From Termitomyces sp. T153 (taxonomy: Eukaryota > Basidiomycota > Agaricomycetes > Agaricales > Lyophyllaceae), in contig JACKQL020000069.1 of assembly GCA_018296165.2 (NCBI GenBank), forward strand, positions 186,001 to 250,000: a DNA stretch of 64,000 bases, in the 5' to 3' direction. How positions within the stretch are numbered: the first letter of the stretch is position 1; the number at the start of each line of letters is the position of its first letter. The notes beneath the pieces were generated by a model. It made no database searches and was not told the origin of the DNA. It saw only the letters and a list, made by a program, of their open reading frames with translations. This document shows, piece by piece, positions 1 to 10,297 of the stretch. Made by a program: the position numbers and the translations under genes.

Positions 1-505
1 GAGCAGCTGCCACAAGATGTGCAAGACGTGATCAAGAAGCACGAGACAGCGGGGACAACGGACACTCTTGAATATCAGGAGGCGATGCTCGTGTTCTACA
101 AGAAACACGTCTGCAGGCTGGAAACATGGCCTGACGCTCTCAACGCGTCATTCGCTGCCATGGAGGCTGACCCGACCGTATACCACACCATGTTAGTAGC
201 GCCCATTGTAATCTTCTCTTCGATACATTGAAACGCCCCGCACTACTAGGCAAGGCCCTTCCGAGTTCACGATCACAGGCACTTTGAAGACTTGGAATAT
301 CATTGACATTTTGCCAAACATTAAAGTCTCCACGCTGATTATTAATTCTGTCTATGATGAGGCGCAGGACATCTGCATGCTTCCGTTCTTCAACAACATC
401 CCCAAAGTCAAGTGGGTGCAGTTCGCGAATAGTTCACACGTTCCCCTCTTCGAGGAGCCCGAGAGGTACAAGAAAGTGGTGGGAGACTTTTTGACGACAG
501 CATAG
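1..505 (+). CDS. Proline iminopeptidase-like alpha/beta hydrolase, C-terminal part (5' truncated)
   Basis: Open from the first base of the window, so the 5' end lies outside. Two exons are seen: 1-191 and 250-505, joined in frame across a GT-AG intron (192-249); the join reads YHTMQGPSEF. The C-terminal piece has the layout of the peptidase S33 / L-amino-acid amidase branch of alpha/beta hydrolases. An Asp lies in VYDEAQD after a beta-strand (TLIINSVYD), and a His lies in NSSHVPLFEEPERY; these fit the acid and base of the catalytic triad. The nucleophilic Ser would be upstream of the window. The enzyme would release N-terminal proline or hydrolyse an amide; the exact substrate cannot be told. 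Family assignment rests on pattern recognition. Confidence 0.78.
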
Positions 506-1012
506 TTTTATAATTATCTACTTGAAATAGCATCCATAGGCTACATATATAGTGCCGCAGCTGAATAGATACCTGTTCAGTTGTTCTGCCTTTTGGCTGG
601 ACTGTCCTGTAGGGTGTGCTTAGGGCAGGCTTCCACTGACTTGCATGTCCATTAAGTACACACCATCGAATTTTATCTTGCCTCTAAGCAATCTGCATCA
701 GTGGCCAAGAAAAATTCGATTGAGATCAACTCTACCTAAACCATTAAATACAGGTTCAACTCGACCAAGACCACTATGAAAGATCTCTCATAATTGCTGA
801 TAAATGAATACACATGCTGAATAGGCTGACATGATTGAATAGCAAACACGGAGATTTGTTTCGGGACGTATAATAATATGAAGCAAGAAATCCTTACGTA
901 AACGCAGTAAAACCAATTTCTAGTGAGGCTTTGTACGGAGGCCAGTCAACCGGAAAGATTCTTCGTTCGATACAAGTAACGATAGAGTTCGCAATGCTTT
1001 GATAACAAGAAA
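506..1012. other. Intergenic, 3' flank of two convergent genes
   Basis: AT-rich spacer between the hydrolase and the small membrane-protein gene on the opposite strand. It holds only short chance reading frames, and no RNA gene or repeat is visible. Confidence 0.5.
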
Positions 1013-1511
1013 TCAAATCAAGGCAGATGATCTTAAGTGACCGCAGCTCACAACAGCGAAGACAACAAGATGAGACAAAAATATAAACAAGGCTAAGGCG
1101 ACAAAAGGCGCCTTTGAGAGGGTACTATACACAATCACAGACATATACTTGCCAGAGCGTAGCGCCTCTGTCCAGGAGGAGAAAGCTGATACAACGAGCC
1201 CTAGAATGCACAATCGAGCAGGCTAAGGTAAGACTCGGAACTCAACATCGTTACGGCGGAACGAGGGGGAAGGAGATAGCGCTAAACAGGCCGCGCACGG
1301 CCCATGTTGTTTGTGTATTTCGTTCGGGCGAAGCGAGCAAGAAGGCTAGACCAGTGTAGATGCCTGTTGCGTAGAGGCCTCCGAAACATCTCCCTACCTT
1401 TACGTTGACCTTGAGCTCCTAGATATACCTTGAGTGATAAGCAATCAGGCCTGAAAACAATAGAGATATGAGGCAAGACACAATGCCACAAAAACCGAAT
1501 GCAAGATCCAT
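1013..1511 (-). CDS. Small four-helix membrane protein (hypothetical, three exons)
   Basis: Deduced by splicing; no single reading frame covers it. Exons on the minus strand are 1511-1429, 1389-1299 and 1222-1013, with phases that match, giving 127 residues. The start is the ATG at 1511 (MDLAFGFCGIVSC). Four hydrophobic segments can be read: residues about 3-25, 30-47 (GGLYATGIYTGLAFLLA), 60-78 (CILGLVVSAFSSW) and 97-116 (VALALFIFLSHLVVFAVV). Introns end in AG and start with gtatat and gtgcgc; the first is only 39 nt, unusually short. I do not recognise a family. Uninterrupted hydrophobicity in all three exons argues for a real membrane protein, but there is no homology support. Confidence 0.45.
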
Positions 1512-1910
1512 ATTCGACGGCTGAGTAACTAACTGGACAACGTCAACTCACTTGTCGTAGGCAGAGCGATCATAATATTCTTTGTCGCGTTCATTAAACG
1601 TATACATACGAAAGCTGTACTATAAATCTTCGTAATAAGTTGTGTATGAGTACTATCGTGTACAGAGGGAGAATCAACGTACATTATATAGAAGAATAGA
1701 GGATGGTAGTCATCCATAGTATCTAGATATAAAATCAATTATGGTGCTTGTGGGTGGTATCGCCGCGACGATATCGATGTTAATGCTGTGTGATTATGGA
1801 CAAATTGTTCGCTGGGTAAGGCAAACGCCTGTGCCCCCCGAATACCGTATGGATGTATCACGTATGTCGTTTCGAATCATATCCTTGTTCGTCGTCTCCA
1901 AAGTCTGTCA
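1512..1910. other. Spacer between two minus-strand genes
   Basis: Upstream region of the small membrane-protein gene and downstream of the zinc-ribbon gene. A 69-codon minus-strand frame (1529-1738) is present but shows no clear protein character. Confidence 0.4.
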
Positions 1911-4106
1911 TCAATCATACTCCTCCTCATATCCATACATACCGCCCGACCCCGCACCAGGCGACATCGGTCTCCATTCATCCACCACCACCTCCGCTTC
2001 GTCCGCCCCTGCCCCTGACGGCGTCATTCGTGCATTCCCATGCTTCATAACAGCAGCAACTGCCTTGGTGTTGAGATATTCCAAGTCACCATCCGCGGGA
2101 TCAAGCTCAGAAAAACCTCCGTCTCCGTCTTCATCCTCGTCCCTGTCAGAAAACATCCCAAGTCCAAACAATGTTGTATCATAAACGCCTGTATCGTCCT
2201 TATCCTCGTCTTTGTCTTCAAGGAGCCGCGCAAGCGCATCAAGATCCACACGACTTTTCTTTGGCTGTCCTTCCTCTTTTCCGCCTCTCCTTTTCCCCTC
2301 TGCATCTCTCTTCTTTCCTCTACCGCCCTTCGTATTTCCATTCCCATCCGAAGTATTCTCCTCGTCATCCTCCCCTAAAATCCCAAGTACAACCAACCGC
2401 TTCCACACCTCCTCCGCCTCCTCCTTAGGTCTTATCAACCCGTCCAACTCGCCCTCACCAAACAGTTCCTCATCCTTAATTGCATCCGCACCCCCACGTG
2501 AGGCGATCAGGAGCTGTAGACGTGTCGGAGGTACACGTGAGTGCAGGATGCTTATTGAGGGAGCAGTGAGGATGTAAGATGGGAGCGAGGGTCCTGAAGG
2601 TTTTGATGTCGACATGGACGGAGGCGGAGGTACTGAGTGGCAAGAAACAGGCAAAGAGAGAGATTGTGGTGCGGAATGTGCATTATGGGCGTTGTTTTGG
2701 AAGGGAGGAGAGGAGACTGAGATATCGTGAAGGGGTATTTCGAATTGTTGGATCCGATGCGGGTGATGAAGGGGTTGTGGAGGTGACTCGCAATCGGGTA
2801 ACGGTCCAACAAGAGGGTTGAGGAGAAATTGGGTAGCGTCACGAAGTGGGTGATGGGAGGTTTTTTGGCGCTTTGTGGGTCGGGATGCGTTGAAAGGTGG
2901 TGGTAGAGTTGGCTGATTCGAAGAGGTTGTTTTGGAAACAGATGTTTCTGTCTTGGGTATAGAATCATCATCATTATCGTCCTTTTCATCTTCCATATCG
3001 AGCTTCACAGTAGGCCTCAGTTTTCCGCGCCATATCTCGTCTTGAAACTGGATGACATCGGCAACACCACGGGCGACAATAAGACGTTTACCAGTTTTAG
3101 CACGATTCTTGCCGTTTGTGGCAAGTTGCTGCTTGTACTTCCCAAGCCATGGGACTTGTTCAATCCAAGTAGAAATCTCATCCTGAACAAGTTTGTAGCG
3201 AGCCATGACAACGCTACGGCTGGTCTTGTGACAGGACGCGCCTAGAGCTTGAACGAGTTCGCCTAGCTGGGAGAGCGGAGAGCGTAATTCTGCTTCTAGG
3301 GAAATGAGGAAGATGGCGATTGCGGTGGGTGGACTAGGAAGTGAGTTGAGAAGATGATCTGGGCCGAGACGAGCTAGCAGACTGCAGAGGCTAGTTGCCG
3401 TGTTCGAAGCGGCACGAAGGGAGACACCTTTGAGCTGAGAGATAAGAGATTCAGGAAGTCGAACGGTCAAATTTGGATCCAGAGCAAGAATACAAGTGAG
3501 ATGCGCAAGGAGATGCGGAATATGTATAGTTGGGTCGGCCGGAATGAGAGAAAGATTCAGGAGAGATATGATAGAAGCGAGGGTGCGGACAAGAATAGGG
3601 CATTGCACGTTGAGAAGATATGCAATGTCATCCAAAGAATCCGGCCGGCGGTATTCACGGAGAGCAAGGACTAGTGAAGCACCGGCAACCAGCTTGGCTT
3701 TGCGGCCCCAACGAAACTTCCCTGCAGTCATCGCCTGAGTAAAAAGAAGTGTAGCGCGCGGAGATAGACCAGATGCGTTGATAGAAGTAGCCAGGGAACT
3801 GATGAACTGTGACATTGCGTACTGCGAAAATAGCTTAGACACGACAGATAGCAAAACGGATGTTGCACCTACGTGGTTCTTAGCATCGCGTGCTTCTTGG
3901 CTTTGGCCAGATAGACTGTGGCCCTGCGTACGGATGCTCTTAAGAATGACAGGCTGCCAGGGATCGGAGGGGAGGTTATAGCAACTAGAGTCGGTGAGAA
4001 TGGTCTGAGAAGGGTCAGCAAGAGTCCCGCAGCTTGTGCAAATGGCAGAGCCGGCATCGTCGTTCCATTCGGTGTGTGCGCCGCATTCTTTACAGGCAGC
4101 GGTCAT
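1911..4106 (-). CDS. TFIIB-type zinc-ribbon / cyclin-fold transcription factor (BRF1-like)
   Basis: An intronless frame of about 730 residues. The N-terminus is a zinc ribbon (CKECG ... CTSCG, two CxxC pairs 17 residues apart). A cyclin-like region follows, with FRWGRKAKLVAGASLVLAL and YRRPDSLDDIAYLL, which resembles the TFIIB/BRF repeat (usually GKWKWGRRAKLVAGA). The second half is S/P-rich and then strongly acidic (KDEDKDDTG, DRDEDEDGDGG) with a basic patch (GGRGKKRDAEGKRRGGK). I chose the ATG at 4106 because the zinc ribbon then starts at residue 4. An in-frame ATG at 4184 would add 26 residues. I see no clear BRF1 TBP-binding box, so it may be a fungal paralogue rather than the core TFIIIB subunit. 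It is divergent from trehalose phosphorylase about 200 bp away. Confidence 0.72.
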   Translation of the reverse strand: MTAACKECGAHTEWNDDAGSAICTSCGTLADPSQTILTDSSCYNLPSDPWQPVILKSIRTQGHSLSGQSQEARDAKNHVGATSVLLSVVSKLFSQYAMSQFISSLATSINASGLSPRATLLFTQAMTAGKFRWGRKAKLVAGASLVLALREYRRPDSLDDIAYLLNVQCPILVRTLASIISLLNLSLIPADPTIHIPHLLAHLTCILALDPNLTVRLPESLISQLKGVSLRAASNTATSLCSLLARLGPDHLLNSLPSPPTAIAIFLISLEAELRSPLSQLGELVQALGASCHKTSRSVVMARYKLVQDEISTWIEQVPWLGKYKQQLATNGKNRAKTGKRLIVARGVADVIQFQDEIWRGKLRPTVKLDMEDEKDDNDDDSIPKTETSVSKTTSSNQPTLPPPFNASRPTKRQKTSHHPLRDATQFLLNPLVGPLPDCESPPQPLHHPHRIQQFEIPLHDISVSSPPFQNNAHNAHSAPQSLSLPVSCHSVPPPPSMSTSKPSGPSLPSYILTAPSISILHSRVPPTRLQLLIASRGGADAIKDEELFGEGELDGLIRPKEEAEEVWKRLVVLGILGEDDEENTSDGNGNTKGGRGKKRDAEGKRRGGKEEGQPKKSRVDLDALARLLEDKDEDKDDTGVYDTTLFGLGMFSDRDEDEDGDGGFSELDPADGDLEYLNTKAVAAVMKHGNARMTPSGAGADEAEVVVDEWRPMSPGAGSGGMYGYEEEYD

Positions 4107-4257
4107 GGAAGACAGTGAGCAAAGCACGGTCTCCGTGTCAGCCACGGGTCGGGCAGGACCCTGGTCACTCCTCCGCAACGCCATCCCGTGCTCACCGGGG
4201 TCCTGACATCATGTGTTCTTCCGAAGTGTAGACTTGTCTTCTGTGCCAGAAATTTCG

Positions 4258-4265
4258 TATATAAA
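4258..4265 (+). promoter_or_regulatory. TATA box of the trehalose phosphorylase gene
   Basis: TATATAAA lies 41 bp before the ATG at 4306, in the short divergent promoter shared with the zinc-ribbon gene. The very short 5' leader implied is plausible for a highly expressed fungal gene. Confidence 0.5.
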
Positions 4266-4305
4266 CCTTGCCGTGCCCTAATAGTCGTTTATTCGGACCA
4301 CTACC

Positions 4306-7300
4306 ATGACTACCCACCACGACTTTGAATCCAAGTCTTCTGTGACTATTCGTCGCAGGCTTTCCAGTGTCACTTCAAGGCAGAAGCCCACCGTTCCCGC
4401 GACCTTCTCGCACCTCATCGTGAGGCCATCGCGATAATCGATATTAGCCGCTAACACTCTATCCAGCCTATGTGGGCTGGCATTTCCGGTAGCCCAGTCA
4501 ACAATAACACAGGTTATGAGATCGTCGTTTCCATCCATGATTCCGTATACAACACCGATTTTGCCTCGGTCATTGTCACCTACGACCTTGGCGAGATCGA
4601 GAAAAATGCACGTACTATTCGTGATCATGTCATTAAAACGCTCCGTCAATTCTCCGGCGAGCATCTTTGTAAATTCCTCGGTGCCGGTGTAACCTTGACA
4701 CTGCTTAAAGAAGTAGATTCTTCTCTTCTTCATGTTAAATTCGTGCTCAAACATACTTAGTGTCCTAACCTTTGCACGCGCCTGTGGCTTGATATGGACA
4801 TTGTCCCCATCGTTTTCAATATCAAACCTTACCATACTGACTCTATTACGCGTCCCAATATCAAACATCGTATCTCCTCCACTACCGGATCATATGTTCC
4901 ATCTGGCACGGAGACTCCCACCGTCTTTGTTGAGAGCGCCCACCTCTCTGCGACCCTTGATACTGGGGTCCAAGGTCGTTTGCCGATTCCTCGTACCCTA
5001 GATGAACAAGCCGACTCTGCTGCCCGCAAATGTCTCATGTACTTCGGGCCAAACAACAACCCGCGTCTCAACATCGGCCCTCGCAACCAAGTTGCTGTAG
5101 ATGCTGGCGGAAAGATCCATCTCATCGATGACCTCGAAGAGTATAGAAAAACCGTTGGCCCTCGGTAAGGCGCCTTCGATCTGATTTTGATCGGTATCTG
5201 GATTGATATGGCGATAGCACCTGGAATGCCATCATCAAGCTTGGTGACGAACTTCGAGAGAAAAAAATCAAGATAGGCTTCTTTTCTTCAACCCCGCAAG
5301 GAGGTACAGTGTCTGTTTTTGGTCCGATCGCGTTCGTCTGCTGACCATTTGGACGACAGGTGGAGTTGCACTTGTGAGTAACATATAACTCCATTGATTT
5401 CCATCCAGACTCGCCAATCACCCGGCCCCACATAGATGCGTCATGCCTTGATCAGGTTCCTGACGGCTCTCGATGTCGACGCGGCTTGGTGAGTGACCTC
5501 GAAAAATTTTACCCCACATCAGAGTAGCTTATCTTATCTCCGCAACTCACGATCTGTCAAGGTACGTTCCAAATCCGTCTCCCAGCGTCTTCCGCACCAC
5601 CAAGAACAACCACAACATCTTGCAAGGTGTTGCCTCACCTGATCTCCGCCTTACTCAGGAAGCCAAAGATGCCTTTGATGCTTGGATCCTAAAAAACGGC
5701 TTGCGCTGGACTGCTGAGGGCGGACCTCTCGCTCCGGGTGGGGTCGACATTGCTTTTATTGGTATGTGCTATTTCTCACTATCTACCTATGCTTCGTGAA
5801 TGGATCCATCTGACCCGGCCACAGATGATCCTCAGATGCCGGGCCTGATTCCGCTTATCCGGAAAGTTCGCCCAGAGCTGCCCATCGTTTATCGCTCGCA
5901 CATCGAGATTCGTAGTGACCTTGTCCACGTTAAAGGGTCTCCTCAGGAGGAGGTGTGGAAGTACCTCTGGAATAATATTAAACATGCGGATTTGTTTATC
6001 AGTAAGTATCTCACTTTTCTTACAACCTGGGGATCAGACTGAGTGCGGCATGGCGCGTGTTAGGCCACCCTGTCAACAAGTTTGTACCTAGCGATGTTCG
6101 CCTCGAGAAACTCGCTTTGCTTGGTGCAGCTACTGATTGGTAAGTGCTTTCATCTTGTTGAAGAGACGTATCTGTTGCGGCTTGCTGACCCGTCACTGCT
6201 CAGGCTCGACGGTCTGAACAAGGATTTGGATCCATGGTGAGTTTTTGAGTTTATCTTCTCGATTGCCGATTTCCTGCTGGGAACGCCTGTCAAATGTGGC
6301 ATACCTGTGTTTGCTAGGCCCAGACTGTCTCAGAATAGACATTGGTCTTCTGTTCTTCTGTTCCAGAAAACCTGTATACTTAAGAATTCTTGTCTTTTGT
6401 ATTTCTGATTCTAATTTGACTTTGATATGATATTGAGATGCTGACAATTCTTTTCCAGGGATACGCAGTACTACATGGGAGAGTTTAGGACACTTTGCGC
6501 CAAGGAGAAAATGCAAGAACTCGCCTGGCCTGTGCGTGATTATTTCATTCAGGTCGCGCGTTTCGATCCTTCCAAAGGTCCGTCCCATCCACCACTATCA
6601 ACAATAACCCGTTTAGTTTATACCCTATTATACTGCTATCAGGCATCCCGAACGTCATCGATTCCTATGCCAAGTTCCGCCGCCTCCTGGCACAAAGTAA
6701 CAAAAAGCTGGATATCAATGATATCCCACAGCTCCTCATCTGCGGTCACGGCGCCGTCGACGATCCTGACGCGAGCATCATATACGACCAGGTCATCCAC
6801 CTCATTAACTCAGATGATTATGTCGAGTTTGCCAAGGATATTATTGTCATGCGTCTCCCGCCTAGCGACCAGCGTGCGTATATTTTGTAAATTTGTATAT
6901 ACACCGTTTGACTCTGCTATCTAGTCCTCAACGCCTTGATGGCTAATGCCCGTGTCGCACTCCAGCTGTCTACGCGTGAGGGTTTCGAGGTCAAAGTCTC
7001 CGAGGCTGTACATGCCGGTATTCCAGTCATCGCGTCCCGTACTGGTGGTATCCCACTCCAAGTTGAGGAAGGCAAATCTGGATATCTCTGCGAGCCCGGC
7101 GACAACGCCGCTGTTGCGAAGCACCTGCATGAGCTGCACACCGATGAATCGCTCCACCGCCGCATCAGCATCTACGCCAAGACGCATGTCAGCGATGAAG
7201 TTGGCACGGTCGGTAATGCGGCGGCGTGGTTGTACCTTGCGGTCAAGTTCTCGCGCGGCGAGAAGGTATCGCCTAACGGGGCGTGGTTGAATGATATGCT

Positions 7301-7382
7301 TCGTGAGGAGACGGGAGAGTTGTATGCTGCTGGGGAGCCGAGATTGCCTCGTGGTGGCCTGGATGTTCATGCAGAAAATTGA
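4306..7382 (+). CDS. Trehalose phosphorylase (retaining, GT4-type, EC 2.4.1.231)
   Basis: Catalyses reversible phosphorolysis of trehalose to glucose and alpha-glucose 1-phosphate in the cytosol of mushroom fungi. Thirteen exons join without a frame break to 736 residues, close to the roughly 730-750 of known mushroom enzymes: 4306-4419, 4467-4712, 4761-5164, 5218-5303, 5360-5373, 5436-5488, 5562-5761, 5825-6001, 6064-6139, 6204-6236, 6459-6577, 6643-6873, 6925-7382. Diagnostic stretches are SIHDSVYNTDFAS, DMDIVPIVFNIKP, CLMYFGPNNNPR, IGFFSSTPQGGGVAL, FDPSKGIPNVID and the C-terminal GT-B lobe STREGFEVKVSEAVHAG with RTGGIPLQ. One exon is only 14 nt and one intron is 222 nt. No key segment is missing. 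Confidence 0.96.
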
Positions 7383-9071
7383 GGGACTCTAAGGTGGCAG
7401 TATATAGAGGTATGGGGGCATGTTGGTCAGTCCAGAGTATTCGCTTAAGCTTTCCTACATCCGTTCCATTCCTTTGGTCTCTGCTAATAATCCCTTGGCC
7501 CCCATTGTACTAAAATGTTGTAGAAAAAAATGTTTGTGTAATTTTGTACCAAATTTTATCTTTGAGATACTTTTATATGTACTGGTTGTTCATCATACTT
7601 CGAAGTCCAGATAACTGCGCTGACGCGTTATGATCGACGACGTCGTACGACTGACATCGACGATGCATTGAATATCTAGTTTAGTTTCCCATTAATCAAT
7701 GACGCTCTTCAAGCTTCAACCTTCAAAAGTCTAACGTGAACTTTTCTGGGCATTTGAGAATTTTGTCCTCTCCCAATCCCATCGCAAACCCCCATTTGTT
7801 GTTGACGACGCATTTTGACATAAACAATACGTCCCTGATTTGTCGCCCGAGTCCGGATACGCAGGAGTGTTTGAGAAGACTACTGGGGGGGTATACTTTT
7901 TTATATTTCTATTCCTTCGCAAAACACTCAAAATGACTCACGATTAACCTCAAGAAGGCGCAGCCAATGCGTCTACGGCTTCTCGACGTTCTATAGTGGG
8001 ATCGCACCTTGTGCTTACATCTAGTCGATGCACGCCGGTCAGTATGATTGGCAATTGTTGGGAATTAGTCGGACGCTGCCGTACTAATCAGTACAAGATT
8101 TTCGTTTTATGAGGGTACTTGCCCATTTTATGGGCCACGGTACGCCATTGCTTAGACCAGTAAACAGATCTCTCGCTCCCTACAGAGAGAAGCTCAAGTA
8201 CTTGCTTGTTACAGGGAACGAGTATGAATCTAGCTTGGTCACGGCCTGCTTTTAAATTTCTTTTTCAGACGTGATAAAATCTCCTCAAAAGACACTGCAA
8301 TGGTAAGTTGGTCAGGTCATAGATGGTATGTTCGGGTTTTTCGATATGAAGTGAGTATATATCAGAGGGGTCAATCGATGCCTCGGATATTCCTCTATAC
8401 GATGACATAGGCGGGGAAGCTGCCAACGCGTTAATGATTGCGGGGTCAGGTTGTCCACCTTGCGAACGAGAACGATTCCAACTCCTCCATAATGTCTGCA
8501 ATGGTCTCTGGCTTTCACCTCGCTGGAGACTCGCTTAGTGGCACAGTGCATTTGAAGGTGTCAATAAGTGATATTGCCAGCTCGTCCGAGTGGAGAACTT
8601 GATGCCACAGAAAGACTCGTTAAAAGGCGGGTGTCACAGGGATACTTCCGAGGATATCGTATCAATGAAGTCGGAAATGAAGTGTGTGACTGCGTGTCGC
8701 GTGAGGCTCATTGAACACAGTTGCTCTTGCACGAAGCCGATATCACCATGATACACTCATCGCCACCGCCACTGACCGGAAACAAGCTTGTTCCAGTGGA
8801 AGCCTTTGAATGATGCCGACAAGATAGGATATGTCGTACAGATTGACATAGCGGTGAGAATAAGTCGACAAAGAGTATCGTATGTCGGCTACATCATAGA
8901 TTTAATCAGTGCCGATCCAGCCGATATGATGTGACCTAGCAATATTAACGGTTTTCACGTCGACGCCGAGCATTGTCCCTTCTTTCTTTGTTGCCACCAC
9001 AAGTAGCTCTTTAATTGTCAACTAGCCAATCAATGATCCAAATGGAAGTTGATTGCCACTCCTCCTCTTCC
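7383..9071. other. Gene-poor stretch of 1.7 kb
   Basis: No gene can be supported. The best minus-strand frames (8265-8501 and 8312-8551) are under 80 codons and overlap each other in different frames. There are no long repeats, terminal inverted repeats or transposase fragments that I can see. The last few hundred bases are the promoter of the next gene. Confidence 0.5.
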
Positions 9072-9885
9072 ATGATGCATACCAAACGCGCTCGCTCCCC
9101 CGGGAGCCCTATTGACCGTCCTAATGTAGGCTTTCACAGTAGAGCTTCGTGAAGACGTCGCTGAAGGAGGCCATGTCGTAGAAACGACCTTTGCTGACAC
9201 GGCTTGTTACACCACATAGTCCTGCGAGCAGTTCGCGCTTTCCTTCTGAAGATTGGGTACAGCAAACGGATGGACTTACTATACATAGTCCTGTAATTAT
9301 GGACCCGTGGATAGTAGAGGATCGTGATATTGAGGATATGGTAAGTGAGCACGTTTCGACTCGTCCTTTTTTACCATGTCTATGTTACAAAAAATCGTTA
9401 TCCGAAAATGGCCTTCTGACACGACCGCCTCTGCCTAGAACATAGATTCTGAAGGGACAATGCTGATAGAACCACCAAGACACCCTCCCAAACGACCTGC
9501 CCTTCCTCCGATACAAACCGCACAAATGAACCTTGCGCATGCATCGCTGTTCCGGCATCATCTCCACCAACATACGCCAATTTCTACCGGTTCCTCTACA
9601 TCGACTCCTCCAGGTCCGCTGGTGACTGTATTCCCTCCGACGCCCATACCAACGTCATCGGCACAGTACATTAATACTTCGCTTATCCAGACCCCCACCC
9701 AGACTCAGACACCAACATGTCCGTCGACACCTGTGGATGATTCAGCTAGAGATAGCCCAATGGTTCTGTCTCCTGGAGGATCATCTACAGTTCCAGCTTC
9801 ACGGAAGCAACGTTTCACGATGGGCCCGCGCGCCGATTGTATAAAGTGCCGGATGAACGTGAAGGGTCATTCGGTGCATTACTGA
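9072..9885 (+). CDS. Mushroom-specific protein with C-terminal CxxC/HxxH motif
   Basis: Three exons (9072-9125, 9182-9340, 9439-9885) join in phase to 219 residues. The N-terminus is basic (MMHTKRARSP ... NKRPLL). It is followed by a S-rich stretch and SSEDWVQQT-like text (FPSEDWVQQTDGLTI), an acidic segment (EDRDIEDM), MLIEPPRHPPKRPALPP, a long T/P-rich linker, and the terminus KQRFTMGPRADCIKC, RMNVKGHSVHY. I recall the same terminus (MGPRADC-KC---VKGH) in uncharacterised Agaricomycete proteins. The last 20 residues contain CxxC then HxxH, which could bind one metal ion; this is inference. The start is either of two adjacent ATGs. Function is unknown; the basic and low-complexity make-up suggests a nuclear or regulatory protein. 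Confidence 0.72.
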
Positions 9886-10297
9886 TTATTGACTCGATTC
9901 TCGACGAGGGATGTATTCCATGGACTCGGATTGCAATTGTTATAAATACTAATTATAGAGGATACTGCATTATAATGAATGATCCGTCATTAAATACATT
10001 GCTGTGTAGTCATTGGTTCTTTGATAGAAATTATGGTTTGTAGACGTCGAAACGCGAGGCTTATCAGTTCCTGCCTTCTCCCAAGTTGTGCGAGAGCGTC
10101 TGCCTACAAAACCAGACGGGAAAAAGCAGCTATTCCTCGCAAAAGTACGAGAACCAGACTGTTCAAACGCGTCATTCGCCTTTTGAAGCTGTGAACAATG
10201 TCTTTGTTTGCGAGTGTCAAGAAAATAAAGCACATACAAACACACGATCTGCGAATCTGGAAAAAAAGTTAAGTGCAAGTTGCGCTACCGCCACAAA
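9886..10297. other. Intergenic, promoter of the POL5 gene
   Basis: Spacer between two plus-strand genes. Only short chance frames; no TATA box or RNA gene recognised. Confidence 0.45.

Noticed and set aside
2045..2989. Several frames of 80-145 codons overlapping the zinc-ribbon gene
   Set aside because: Out-of-frame shadows of a single long S/P- and acidic-rich coding region.
4278..4868. 196-codon minus-strand frame
   Set aside because: Shadow of the trehalose phosphorylase exons; the plus strand encodes the conserved enzyme and the minus-strand text has no domain.
8265..8551. Two overlapping minus-strand frames that could be a small spliced gene
   Set aside because: No pair of splice sites gives a consistent phase, and no protein family is recognisable.
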